Shown here: piece by piece, positions 1 through 4,975 of the stretch
Position numbering within the stretch: position 1 is the stretch's first letter
How the letters are laid out: each line of letters begins with the position of its first letter
From: Candidatus Bathyarchaeota archaeon
GTDB lineage: Archaea > Thermoproteota > Bathyarchaeia > TCS64
DNA length: 6,143 bases
Direction: 5' to 3'
Assembly (NCBI GenBank): GCA_030601645.1
Contig: JAUWBQ010000110.1
Span: forward strand, 1 to 6,143
Made by a program: the position numbers and the translations under genes
Notes under the pieces: generated by a model
Seen by the model: only the letters and a program-made list of their open reading frames with translations
The model's database searches: none
Told to the model about the DNA's origin: nothing

Positions 1-344
1 TCCATGTCGTAGTCGCAGGCGCTCACGTAGCCATCAACTCCCACGGAGAGCTTCCTGATCACCTCTATGAAGTTCCTAGTCTTCGAGTATCTCTTGTCGG
101 CCTCGTGGGCTGGCACCCATTTGAAGCCGAACACGGGGTAGATCCACTTGCCCCCGTCCTGGGCTATCGTGAACAGATGGCCGAGGGCCGAGACGACAAC
201 AAGGTCCTTTCGGCCCCTCCTGGCGATGAAGTAGGGGACGCCTCGCTCTCTATAGCTCTCCGGAGCCCTGTCCACGTCGAGGGCCTCCGCTATCCGCCTC
301 GCGGCGGTCGGCTTCTCGCATATGACCAGGATACGCTCCGTCAA
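1..344 (-). CDS. topA: DNA topoisomerase I (type IA), N-terminal fragment
   Basis: This is the first 114 codons of a type IA topoisomerase, which relaxes negative supercoils by cutting one strand through an active-site tyrosine (not in the window). The fragment is the Toprim domain. Residues 4-12 read RILVICEKP, in which E10 is the conserved catalytic/metal glutamate. SALGHLFTI follows near residue 55, and the fragment ends in SACDYDM (residues 108-114), where D111 and D113 are the Toprim DxD pair. The next codon starts GA, consistent with the family's D-x-D-x-E-G-E. The short linkers match the archaeal topA branch. The start is TTG at 342-344, with ATT at 351-353 as an alternative; an in-frame TAG lies just upstream and there is no obvious Shine-Dalgarno. 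A TATA-like box about 30 bp upstream suggests a nearly leaderless transcript. The gene is truncated by the window edge, not broken. Confidence 0.9.
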   Translation of the reverse strand, partial: MTERILVICEKPTAARRIAEALDVDRAPESYRERGVPYFIARRGRKDLVVVSALGHLFTIAQDGGKWIYPVFGFKWVPAHEADKRYSKTRNFIEVIRKLSVGVDGYVSACDYDM

Positions 345-370
345 CCCGGACTCAATACCCTATTCGCTGC

Positions 371-383
371 GAAACATTTTATG
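371..383 (-). promoter_or_regulatory. TATA-like box for topA
   Basis: On the minus strand this reads CATAAAATGTTTC, centred about 35 bp upstream of the TTG start. With the usual archaeal spacing of 25-27 bp from box centre to transcription start, the mRNA would begin around 350-353 and have only a few untranslated bases. This agrees with the absence of a clear ribosome binding site. It is inferred from position and composition only. Confidence 0.4.
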
Positions 384-480
384 GGTGATGGTTACAAGCC
401 TGAAAGGAGTCATTGCAACGGTGGAAATGACTCTCTCCGTGTTTCTCGGTTGTACGATGGTTTAACGGTGCTTTTTAGCT

Positions 481-506
481 TAAAAAAGGGTAGTCTGACT
501 TACCCT
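481..506 (-). terminator. Hairpin plus T6 tract, terminator-like
   Basis: Read on the minus strand, the perfect 6-bp inverted repeat AGGGTA/TACCCT (487-506, 8-base loop) is followed directly by TTTTTTA (487 down to 481). It lies about 90 bases after the stop of the dehydrogenase gene and before the topA promoter, so it would separate the two transcription units. The arms extend further as a palindrome with a single-base bulge (GTC/GAC), so a protein-binding site is the alternative reading. Archaeal termination mainly needs the T tract; the hairpin may be incidental. Confidence 0.45.
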
Positions 507-572
507 GAATATTCATCTGAAAATCCATGTTTCGACGGCGTATACCCATTAGTATGTACGTATAAGCGAATC

Positions 573-589
573 GAAGAAAAGAAAAAAGT
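573..589 (-). terminator. T-rich tract after the dehydrogenase gene
   Basis: Beginning 9 bases after the TAA stop of the dehydrogenase gene, the minus strand reads ACTTTTTTCTTTTCTTC. Such oligo-T runs just after a coding region are the standard archaeal termination signal. With the second signal about 70 bases further on, termination may occur in two steps. Confidence 0.5.
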
Positions 590-597
590 TGGGGGAT

Positions 598-1629
598 TTA
601 TTTGACGTATTTCCTCATGTGGACAGGCGTCGCATGGGGCAGCGGCAGGTCCTTCATGGTCTTGAAGCCGGGCTCCGAGTTGATGACGGCGGGGATCATG
701 TTCGCGGTGATGGCGATGGTCCCGAAGTCTCCGTGGACGCACGGAGAGATCTTCTCGTTTATCGGCGGCTCGCCCTTGATGGCGATGCTGTCGAACTCCT
801 CGGGGGCTCCGATGTAGGCCCTGAAGTCCATGGTGATGAGGGCCTCGCCGTCCTTGAGGCCGTAAGCCATCTGCATCGAACCGGCGTTATAACCCTTGGG
901 AACCTCGATGGCGTCGCTGGCCACGTCGTGGTCGAGGACCACCGGCACCACTTGGTCCACCTTGATCTCGTCCAGCTCCCAGCCCAGGGCGTCGGCGATC
1001 ATCTGGATGGACTGCTCCAATCCGACGTGGCCGGTGATCTCGTGGTCGTCGATCTTCTTCCTGAACTCCTCGACTGTGAGGCCGGCGCCGATCTTCTTCT
1101 GGAACGGAATCCGCCGCGTCGCAGCGTCCATCTGCCTCGTGATGTAGATATCATCTACATTGGTCATCGGTCCGGTGAGCACTATAGGCAGAGTGTCCAT
1201 GAGAAAGCCCGGGTTGATACCTGTCCCCAGCAGAGTGCAGCCGTTCTCCTTCGCGATCTTGTCGAGCTTGGAAGCGTATTTCTTTCCCTCCTCCGTGTCG
1301 TAGGGGTAGGAGAGCTCCTCGCAAGTGGAGACGCAGTTCACGCCGTTCTTCAGGATCTGCTCGAATTGGCTGAAGGTCTGCTTCATATAGGACATGGTTG
1401 TGTGGCAGACGATGTCGGGCTTCGTCGAGGAGATCACCTCATCAGCGTCGCTGGAGATGAGGACGCCGAGCTTCTCGCCCCCGAGGACCTCGCCAAGGTC
1501 CTTTCCGACGATGGCGGGGTTGATATCGACAGCTCCGACGATCTCCACGCCCTCCTTAGTGAGGAGGTGCTTGGCGAGGCGTCGGCCGATGACGCCGATG
1601 CCGTAGGAGACTACTTTAACTTTTTCCAA
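598..1629 (-). CDS. 2,4-diaminopentanoate dehydrogenase-family NAD(P) oxidoreductase
   Basis: This is a complete 343-residue protein, a length typical of the 2,4-diaminopentanoate dehydrogenase group related to dihydrodipicolinate reductase (COG3804-like). Characterised members (ornithine fermentation, OrdA) oxidatively deaminate 2,4-diaminopentanoate to 2-amino-4-oxopentanoate with NAD(P)+. The N-terminal Rossmann fold shows GIGVIG at residues 10-15 and an acidic D35 at the end of the second strand, favouring NAD. HTTMSY (76-81) and GTGINPGF (135-142) are typical of the family. The C-terminal half, from about residue 165 (RQMDAATRR), is the family-specific catalytic/dimerisation domain. The start is TTG at 1627-1629; an in-frame TGA lies 15 bases upstream, and there is no Shine-Dalgarno. 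None of the other ornithine-pathway genes (aminomutase, thiolase) is in the window, so the exact substrate is uncertain. It is probably transcribed alone from its own TATA box. Confidence 0.82.
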   Translation of the reverse strand: MEKVKVVSYGIGVIGRRLAKHLLTKEGVEIVGAVDINPAIVGKDLGEVLGGEKLGVLISSDADEVISSTKPDIVCHTTMSYMKQTFSQFEQILKNGVNCVSTCEELSYPYDTEEGKKYASKLDKIAKENGCTLLGTGINPGFLMDTLPIVLTGPMTNVDDIYITRQMDAATRRIPFQKKIGAGLTVEEFRKKIDDHEITGHVGLEQSIQMIADALGWELDEIKVDQVVPVVLDHDVASDAIEVPKGYNAGSMQMAYGLKDGEALITMDFRAYIGAPEEFDSIAIKGEPPINEKISPCVHGDFGTIAITANMIPAVINSEPGFKTMKDLPLPHATPVHMRKYVK

Positions 1630-1636
1630 TGTGAAT

Positions 1637-1656
1637 CGATATCAAGTCACGATATC
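1637..1656 (-). repeat. Paired CGATATC repeat at the dehydrogenase promoter
   Basis: Two identical CGATATC heptamers (1637-1643 and 1650-1656) are spaced 13 bp apart; each contains the palindrome GATATC. They occupy the space between the TATA-like box and the start codon, covering the expected transcription start. A repressor bound here would block initiation. The operator role is inferred; only the repeat is seen. Confidence 0.4.
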
Positions 1657-1669
1657 CAACTTAAATCTT
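1657..1669 (-). promoter_or_regulatory. TATA-like box for the dehydrogenase gene
   Basis: The minus strand reads AAGATTTAAGTTG, centred about 34 bp upstream of the TTG start. This predicts transcription starting about 7 bases before the start codon, matching a gene without a Shine-Dalgarno. It lies in the 70-bp gap after the upstream small membrane-protein gene. No T tract ends that gene, so read-through transcription is also possible. Confidence 0.4.
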
Positions 1670-1699
1670 ACGCGCCTGCGAAAGCACTCGGATGAGCCG

Positions 1700-2062
1700 C
1701 TATTTGAATGTGCAGAAAAATATTTTGATGACGCCCTGTTCCCCGGATTCGATTAAGAACAGTACCCTCGAATCAACATCAGAATAGATGGTCAGGGTTT
1801 CCGCGTCTCCCTTCATGCTCTTGCAAGTCCTCATGAACGCCTTGAAATCCACCTCAACTAGCTCCACGCTCCCGGCTGCTTTCTCCTCAAGGCTGTAATC
1901 TCCGACCAGTTCGAAACCCCTGCTCCTGACGACCTCTATTCCCTTTTCAAACTGCATCTGAAACGGATACGCCCCAATCAGGAGATATGACGCAAGGAAT
2001 ACGATGGTGACGATCGGGAAAGTCCCCTGTAGGATGCCGTTCTTCAGGAAACCGGCTTTCAT
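1700..2062 (-). CDS. Small membrane-anchored protein of unknown function
   Basis: I do not recognise this 120-residue protein. Its N-terminus is MKAGFLKNG followed by a hydrophobic stretch at about residues 10-32 (ILQGTFPIVTIVFLASYLLI is its core), suited to a single transmembrane helix or uncleaved signal anchor. Lysines at 2 and 7 favour an N-inside orientation, leaving an 85-residue soluble domain outside the cell. That domain alternates charged and beta-prone segments (VELVEVDFKAFMRTC, ETLTIYSDVDSRVLFLIES, GVIKIFF). It has two cysteines, one near the C-terminus, and no cofactor motif. ATG at 2060-2062 is chosen; an in-frame TTG nine bases upstream (2069-2071) would add MKL. A TATA-like box at 2092-2102 makes either start nearly leaderless. 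Codon use is normal for the window, which supports a real gene. Confidence 0.6.
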   Translation of the reverse strand: MKAGFLKNGILQGTFPIVTIVFLASYLLIGAYPFQMQFEKGIEVVRSRGFELVGDYSLEEKAAGSVELVEVDFKAFMRTCKSMKGDAETLTIYSDVDSRVLFLIESGEQGVIKIFFCTFK

Positions 2063-2078
2063 GAGTTTCAATAGGAAC

Positions 2079-2147
2079 TAACATTATGCATCTAATAAAT
2101 TAGTCGTCACAATGTGAAGTAACATTATAGATACAAAAGATAATGTC
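2079..2147 (-). promoter_or_regulatory. Promoter region with TATA-like box and repeated motifs
   Basis: This AT-rich region lies upstream of the small membrane-protein gene. The minus-strand box TAATTTATTAG (2102 to 2092) is centred about 35 bp before the ATG. TAACATTAT occurs twice in direct orientation (2079-2087 and 2120-2128, 41 bp apart, close to four helical turns), and its core occurs once inverted as ATAATGT (2140-2146). Immediately upstream of the box is the palindrome TCACAATGTGA (2107-2117). The arrangement suggests regulated transcription; the factor is unknown. Confidence 0.4.
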
Positions 2148-2200
2148 ACATAAATTTGGGAATATATTGAAGAATTTATTAACATCTTGAATAAATGGGA

Positions 2201-2210
2201 TAAAAAAGGG
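2201..2210 (-). terminator. T6 tract after the hdrA-mvhD relic
   Basis: Twelve bases beyond the end of the relic reading frame the minus strand reads CCCTTTTTTA. The same ten bases form the tail of the terminator-like hairpin at 481-490. It is a plausible leftover termination signal of the ancestral hdrA-mvhD gene. Confidence 0.4.
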
Positions 2211-2221
2211 GTTCGATGGCG

Positions 2222-2545
2222 TCAGGTAAGGATCTTCTCTCTGTTCTCGTCTGAGATCTTCCCCAGCTTCTTGACCTGGTCGACGAAGCACGTGATGAAC
2301 TTGAGAAGGGCTTTAAAGAAGATGGGCGCCATCAGCCTGAATTCGACCCTCTCAGGCTCGACCCCCATACAGACGAGCTCCTCCTTCACCTCCTCCACCA
2401 GCTCAGCATCGTGGCGCTCCTCCACCTCCCAAATCATGACGCCATCAGCGCCTAGATCCAAAGCCTTCAGGGTGAGTTCTAGGTCGAGATTGGTGGTGGA
2501 GGACATCCTTACCATACTCATGTTGATTTGGTAGTGGAGCCTCAC
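2222..2545 (-). pseudogene. MvhD-like hydrogenase/HdrA iron-sulfur subunit, C-terminal remnant without cysteines
   Basis: A 107-codon frame opens at GTG 2543-2545 and aligns along its length with the C-terminal part of MvhD, the [2Fe-2S] subunit that passes electrons from hydrogenase or a partner to HdrA. RLHY...N...MVRM matches the family's RLQYPPNVRIIRVM. LKALDLGADGVMI matches its AFREGADGVLV, and CMGVEPERVEF matches its LGIEPERVRL. The family's cysteines are missing: VRMSSTTNLD replaces R-V-x-C-x-G-R-V-D, and IWEVEERHD replaces the G-C-x-x-G-D-C-H stretch. The frame is joined to an upstream MvhD half in another frame (see 2546-2790). A single missing base near 2545 would restore continuity. 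It is therefore a decaying gene, although this ORF could still be translated as a short protein. No good Shine-Dalgarno is seen. Confidence 0.65.
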
Positions 2546-2790
2546 TGTCCCCCGTTATCGGCCGCGGTATGGCTGAAGGTGTTGCCGGAGAAGCCAAGGG
2601 CCGCAACATCGTCGCCGAGTCTTCGAGGAGCCCTCCAACCTCCTCCGGCGGAACTTTCTTAGTGTAGTTGGGTAATTGGAGCCTTCTTGATGAGCACATC
2701 GAGACGCATACACTACACCCGTTGCATGAGATAGGCTCCACGGGGAATACATTCCCTTGACGCGTACGCCGGCTTCTCAACGTATCCGAC
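2546..2790 (-). pseudogene. Frameshifted remains of HdrA ferredoxin domain and MvhD N-terminus
   Basis: Two gene fragments in different minus-strand frames lie directly upstream of the MvhD remnant. At 2694-2726 one frame encodes CNGCSVCVSMC followed by SSRRLQLPNYT, a C-x2-C-x2-C-x3-C ferredoxin motif like the last cluster of HdrA, with the usual proline after the fourth cysteine replaced by serine. At 2557-2586 another frame encodes GNTFSHTAAD, which lines up with the MvhD start C-N-W-C-S-Y-x-x-A-D, both cysteines and the tryptophan replaced. Stops interrupt each frame. The order ferredoxin, then MvhD, is that of HdrA-MvhD fusion proteins. The rest of HdrA (FAD domain) is absent, so this is the tail of a deleted gene. 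The upstream limit near 2790 is approximate. Confidence 0.55.
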
Positions 2791-2913
2791 GCGATGATCG
2801 TCCAAGGCCACTAAACCTAAACGACTCTGAGCAGTCCGTAAATCAGGGAACTGTACTTCCCATTATCTGCTTAAAATCTGGGTGTTTGAGTGTTTTCTGA
2901 ACTTCACATACGC

Positions 2914-2922
2914 TATATAAAA
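2914..2922. promoter_or_regulatory. Second TATA-like element, direction unclear
   Basis: TATATAAAA on the plus strand would start transcription around 2943-2945, 70 bp before the leader ORF, giving a longer untranslated leader for the operon. Read on the minus strand it could be the old promoter side of the region containing the hdrA-mvhD relic. I cannot tell which; the box at 2981-2993 is better placed for the operon. Confidence 0.25.
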
Positions 2923-2930
2923 CATATACT

Positions 2931-2974
2931 GAATATATTCTTGTGAGTTTAACTCTTATTGACGCGCGCTCGCG
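2931..2974 (+). promoter_or_regulatory. Palindrome cluster upstream of the operon promoter
   Basis: Three inverted repeats lie just upstream of the main operon TATA-like box: GAATATATTC (2931-2940, perfect), GAGTTTAACTC (2945-2955, 5-bp arms around one base) and CGCGCGCTCGCG (2963-2974, outer CGCG arms, G+C rich within an A+T-rich region). The position immediately upstream of the TATA element is where archaeal activators often bind. The function is inferred. Confidence 0.35.
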
Positions 2975-2980
2975 GAAAGA

Positions 2981-2993
2981 ATATATATTTAAA
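2981..2993 (+). promoter_or_regulatory. Strong TATA-like box of the dehydrogenase operon
   Basis: ATATATATTTAAA is preceded by a purine-rich CGGAAAGA that would serve as the BRE. The box centre is near 2987, predicting a transcription start at about 3012-3014. That coincides with an ATG at 3013, so either a leaderless small ORF is made first, or the operon mRNA carries a leader of about 95 bases. Confidence 0.55.
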
Positions 2994-3012
2994 GCACTTT
3001 TCGCAACAGGTT

Positions 3013-3105
3013 ATGATTACCAAAATGTTTGAAGAGTTGGCCCCACGGGAACCTCAGCTCAAAGATACGAACGTATGTATCATCATAAATATGGGAGTTA
3101 GTTGA
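3013..3105 (+). CDS. Possible 30-residue leader peptide ahead of the operon
   Basis: ATG at 3013 opens a 30-codon frame (MITKMFEELAPREPQLKDTN, then VCIIINMGVS) ending in TGA at 3103-3105, two bases before the ATG of the next gene. Its start lies at the predicted transcription start of the TATA box at 2981-2993, so it could be translated leaderless and couple translation into the operon. The peptide has no motif I recognise. The third-position G+C (about 45%) is lower than in the flanking operon genes, so it may instead be an untranslated leader. Two mutually exclusive small hairpins can form near its end: ATACG/CGTAT at 3065-3076 and GATAC/GTATC at 3064-3081. Confidence 0.33.
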   Translation: MITKMFEELAPREPQLKDTNVCIIINMGVS

Positions 3106-3107
3106 CC

Positions 3108-3380
3108 ATGGCTAAGAAGATTGTATGTCGCTGTCACGACGTGACCGAGTCGGATATCGAGTCGGCCATAGACGATGGCTACGACGACTTAGAGACGCTG
3201 AAAAGGATCACCGGTGTGACGACCGGTCACTGCCAGGGAAAGACATGCATGTCTCTCACGATGGGCATCCTTGGCCGGAAGAAAGGAGAGAGGCTGAGCG
3301 AGACAACGAGGATCAGGGCACCGATCGACCCCATCACCCTAGGTAGTCTCGTCATTAAGAAGAAAGCCTCAGAGGCGTGA
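3108..3380 (+). CDS. Stand-alone BFD-like [2Fe-2S] protein, dehydrogenase small subunit
   Basis: This 90-residue protein consists of a BFD-like [2Fe-2S] domain plus a C-terminal tail. Residues 5-48 carry the four cluster cysteines C7, C9, C42 and C47 in the patterns VCRCHDVTESDI and TGHCQGKTC, with the usual helix between (AIDDGYDDLETLKRITG). In bacterial HcnB, octopine oxidase and related enzymes this domain is fused to the FAD subunit; here it is separate. The tail (RIRAPIDPITLGSL) resembles the segment that follows BFD domains in those multi-subunit dehydrogenases. Its likely role is internal electron transfer within the complex encoded by the operon. ATG 3108 is chosen because MAKKIVCRCHD is the natural family start; TTG 3102 in frame is possible. 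GGGAG at 3092-3096 is a weak Shine-Dalgarno. The stop codon overlaps the next gene's GTG by 4 bases (GTGA). Confidence 0.85.
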   Translation: MAKKIVCRCHDVTESDIESAIDDGYDDLETLKRITGVTTGHCQGKTCMSLTMGILGRKKGERLSETTRIRAPIDPITLGSLVIKKKASEA

Positions 3381-4975
3381 TTGTTTTGGTGGACTGGAGA
3401 ATATACGAGCACCCGATCCTCAAGTTCAACAGAGGGAAGGAGGTCACCATCTACCTCGACGGTAAGCCCAAGAAGGCCTTCGAGAGTGAGACAGTCGCCG
3501 CCGCCCTCTATGCTAATGGCCTCAGGGAGTTCAGCAAGAGCATAAAATACCGCAGGCCTAGGGGCTTCTTCTGCGCCATCGGCCGCTGCTCAGCATGTCT
3601 GATGGAGGTGGACGACGTCCCCAATGTCAGGACTTGTATCGTCATGTGCAAGGACGGCATGCAGATCAAGAGGCAGAAATACCCGGCCGACCACCTCTCG
3701 CCGTTCCTCAATCTGATGAAGCTCCCCCCGGCGGTCTACATGAGGCTTATGACCAGACCCGGCTTCATCTACAAGCCAGCTATGATGGTGATGCGGGAGC
3801 TCACAGGCCTAGGCGCCTTCAAGAAGAAGCTGCCCAAACCCGCACCCGCAACCATGGGGAGCGAGGGCACCCTAGAGACCGACTTCCTAGTCGTGGGCGG
3901 AGGTCCCGCAGGGATGCAGGCCGCCATAGAGGCGGGGCAGAGGGGTGTAAATATCATCCTCGTCGACGACAAGGACAGGCTCGGGGGCCAGTTGGTCAAG
4001 CAGACCCACACTTTCTTTAGCGACATCAAATACGCCGCTGGGAAACGCGGATTTAAACTAGGCGAGCATATGATAGGCCAACTCTCCGAGCTGCCCAATG
4101 TAAAGATCCTCACGGAGACCAGCGCAGTCGGCTACTACCCAAACGAGAACGTGATGCTAACGAAGCGCCCAGGGAACGCCACCCTCAAGGTGAGGGCGAA
4201 AAAGTACCTCGTCGCCACTGGAGCCTATGAGAAGATGCTTGTTTTCGAGAACAACGACATTCCAGGGGTCTACGGAGCGGGCGGTGTCCAGACTCTCCTC
4301 AACGTCTTCGGCGTCAAGCCGGGGAACAGAGGAATACTCCTGGGCACTGGTAATGTGGCGCTCATAGTGGCCTATCACCTCCTTCAGGCCGGGATAGAGG
4401 TCGCCGGTGTATACGCTCCAAGTTTCAGGAGGGTTAGGGGCTACTTAGTCCACGCTGCGAAATTACAGAGGCACGGTGTGCCCATCGTGACGAGGCACAC
4501 CATCGTGAAGGCACTCGGAAAAAACGAGGTCAAGGGGGCTATATTGACCAGGCTGAACACCGATTATACCCATGTAGAGGGATCCCAGTTCAAGGTGGAC
4601 TGCGACTTCATCTGCATAGGAGTCGGACTCAATCCGGCCTATGACCTTGTGCAGCTCTTCAACCCCAAGATGGTAAACAACAGCATCCTCGGAGGCATGG
4701 TCCCGATAAGGGACAGGACCTTCCGGTTCACTAAGAACGCGTACATCGCCGGGGACTGCGGGAGCATTGAGGAGGCTACAACCGCGATGCTTGAGGGTGG
4801 GTTGGCCGGTCTCTTTGTTACCGAGGCCCTCGGACGGGGAGACGAAGGAGTCACCGCGAAGATCGAGGAGTACACTCACGCCCTCGAGGAGGATAGGGGC
4901 TCCCCTTTCAGCACACGTCTAAAGGACGCCATTCAGGAGATCACGGTTGAGAACATAGAAGAGGTGTTGAGTTGA
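3377..4975 (+). CDS. [2Fe-2S]/FAD/NAD oxidoreductase, alpha-type subunit of a multi-subunit amino-acid dehydrogenase
   Basis: In this 532-residue protein, residues 8-100 form an N-terminal plant-type [2Fe-2S] domain (C66, C71, C74, C87: C-x4-C-x2-C-x12-C). A pyridine-nucleotide-disulfide-reductase-type domain follows, with the FAD dinucleotide site GGGPAG at 174-179, ATGAYE at 280-285, the second nucleotide site GTGNVA at 323-328, and the closing FAD motif AGDCG at 458-462. The architecture matches the sarcosine oxidase alpha / HcnA-HcnB / dye-linked proline dehydrogenase alpha class, with the small [2Fe-2S] subunit fused at the front and no BFD domain at the back, since that is the preceding gene. 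It should accept electrons from the DAO subunit and pass them to a soluble or quinone acceptor. GTG 3377 overlaps the previous stop. However, GAGGCGTGAT (3373-3381) looks like a Shine-Dalgarno for GTG 3389, which would start at DWRIYEHPIL, so the true start may be 12 bases downstream. No redox-active CxxC is present near the FAD, so it is not a disulfide reductase. Confidence 0.88.
   Translation: MIVLVDWRIYEHPILKFNRGKEVTIYLDGKPKKAFESETVAAALYANGLREFSKSIKYRRPRGFFCAIGRCSACLMEVDDVPNVRTCIVMCKDGMQIKRQKYPADHLSPFLNLMKLPPAVYMRLMTRPGFIYKPAMMVMRELTGLGAFKKKLPKPAPATMGSEGTLETDFLVVGGGPAGMQAAIEAGQRGVNIILVDDKDRLGGQLVKQTHTFFSDIKYAAGKRGFKLGEHMIGQLSELPNVKILTETSAVGYYPNENVMLTKRPGNATLKVRAKKYLVATGAYEKMLVFENNDIPGVYGAGGVQTLLNVFGVKPGNRGILLGTGNVALIVAYHLLQAGIEVAGVYAPSFRRVRGYLVHAAKLQRHGVPIVTRHTIVKALGKNEVKGAILTRLNTDYTHVEGSQFKVDCDFICIGVGLNPAYDLVQLFNPKMVNNSILGGMVPIRDRTFRFTKNAYIAGDCGSIEEATTAMLEGGLAGLFVTEALGRGDEGVTAKIEEYTHALEEDRGSPFSTRLKDAIQEITVENIEEVLS
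4961..4966 (+). promoter_or_regulatory. Shine-Dalgarno GAGGTG deciding the ferredoxin start
   Basis: GAGGTG lies 8 bases before ATG 4975, inside the end of the upstream gene. It supports ATG 4975 over the in-frame TTG at 4972. The stop and start share one base (TGATG), indicating translational coupling. Confidence 0.6.

Noticed and set aside
345..597. tRNA or other structured RNA gene in the intergenic gap
   Set aside because: No cloverleaf, T-loop GGTTC-type sequence or CCA-adjacent stem could be found by eye; only the hairpin/T-tract signals and the topA TATA-like box are supported.
105..605. Plus-strand 166-codon open frame opposite topA
   Set aside because: Its first half is the antisense of the topA Toprim coding region and the rest crosses the AT-rich intergenic region; the peptide has no recognisable motif or promoter.
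589..1695. Long 368-codon plus-strand open frame
   Set aside because: It is an antisense shadow of the complete dehydrogenase gene, low in sequence complexity (rich in V, D, L, G, H), and the opposite frame has full family motifs.
2187..2534. Plus-strand 115-codon frame opposite the hdrA-mvhD relic
   Set aside because: Serine/threonine-rich antisense translation without family similarity; the minus strand aligns residue by residue with MvhD.
2800..3012. CRISPR repeats, insertion-sequence ends or attachment site
   Set aside because: No repeat recurs at regular spacing, no transposase remnant or paired terminal inverted repeats are seen; the short palindromes fit promoter elements better.
3595..4020. 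Plus-strand 141-codon frame inside the alpha-subunit gene
   Set aside because: Arg/Gly/His-rich out-of-frame reading of a gene with intact [2Fe-2S] and FAD motifs.
4463..4879. Minus-strand 138-codon frame
   Set aside because: Antisense of the NAD/FAD part of the alpha subunit; no promoter or recognisable motif.
3377..4975. Thioredoxin/disulfide reductase reading of the flavoprotein
   Set aside because: The fold is similar, but no redox-active C-x2-C or C-x4-C is present near the FAD domain, and an N-terminal [2Fe-2S] domain and DAO partner are present.
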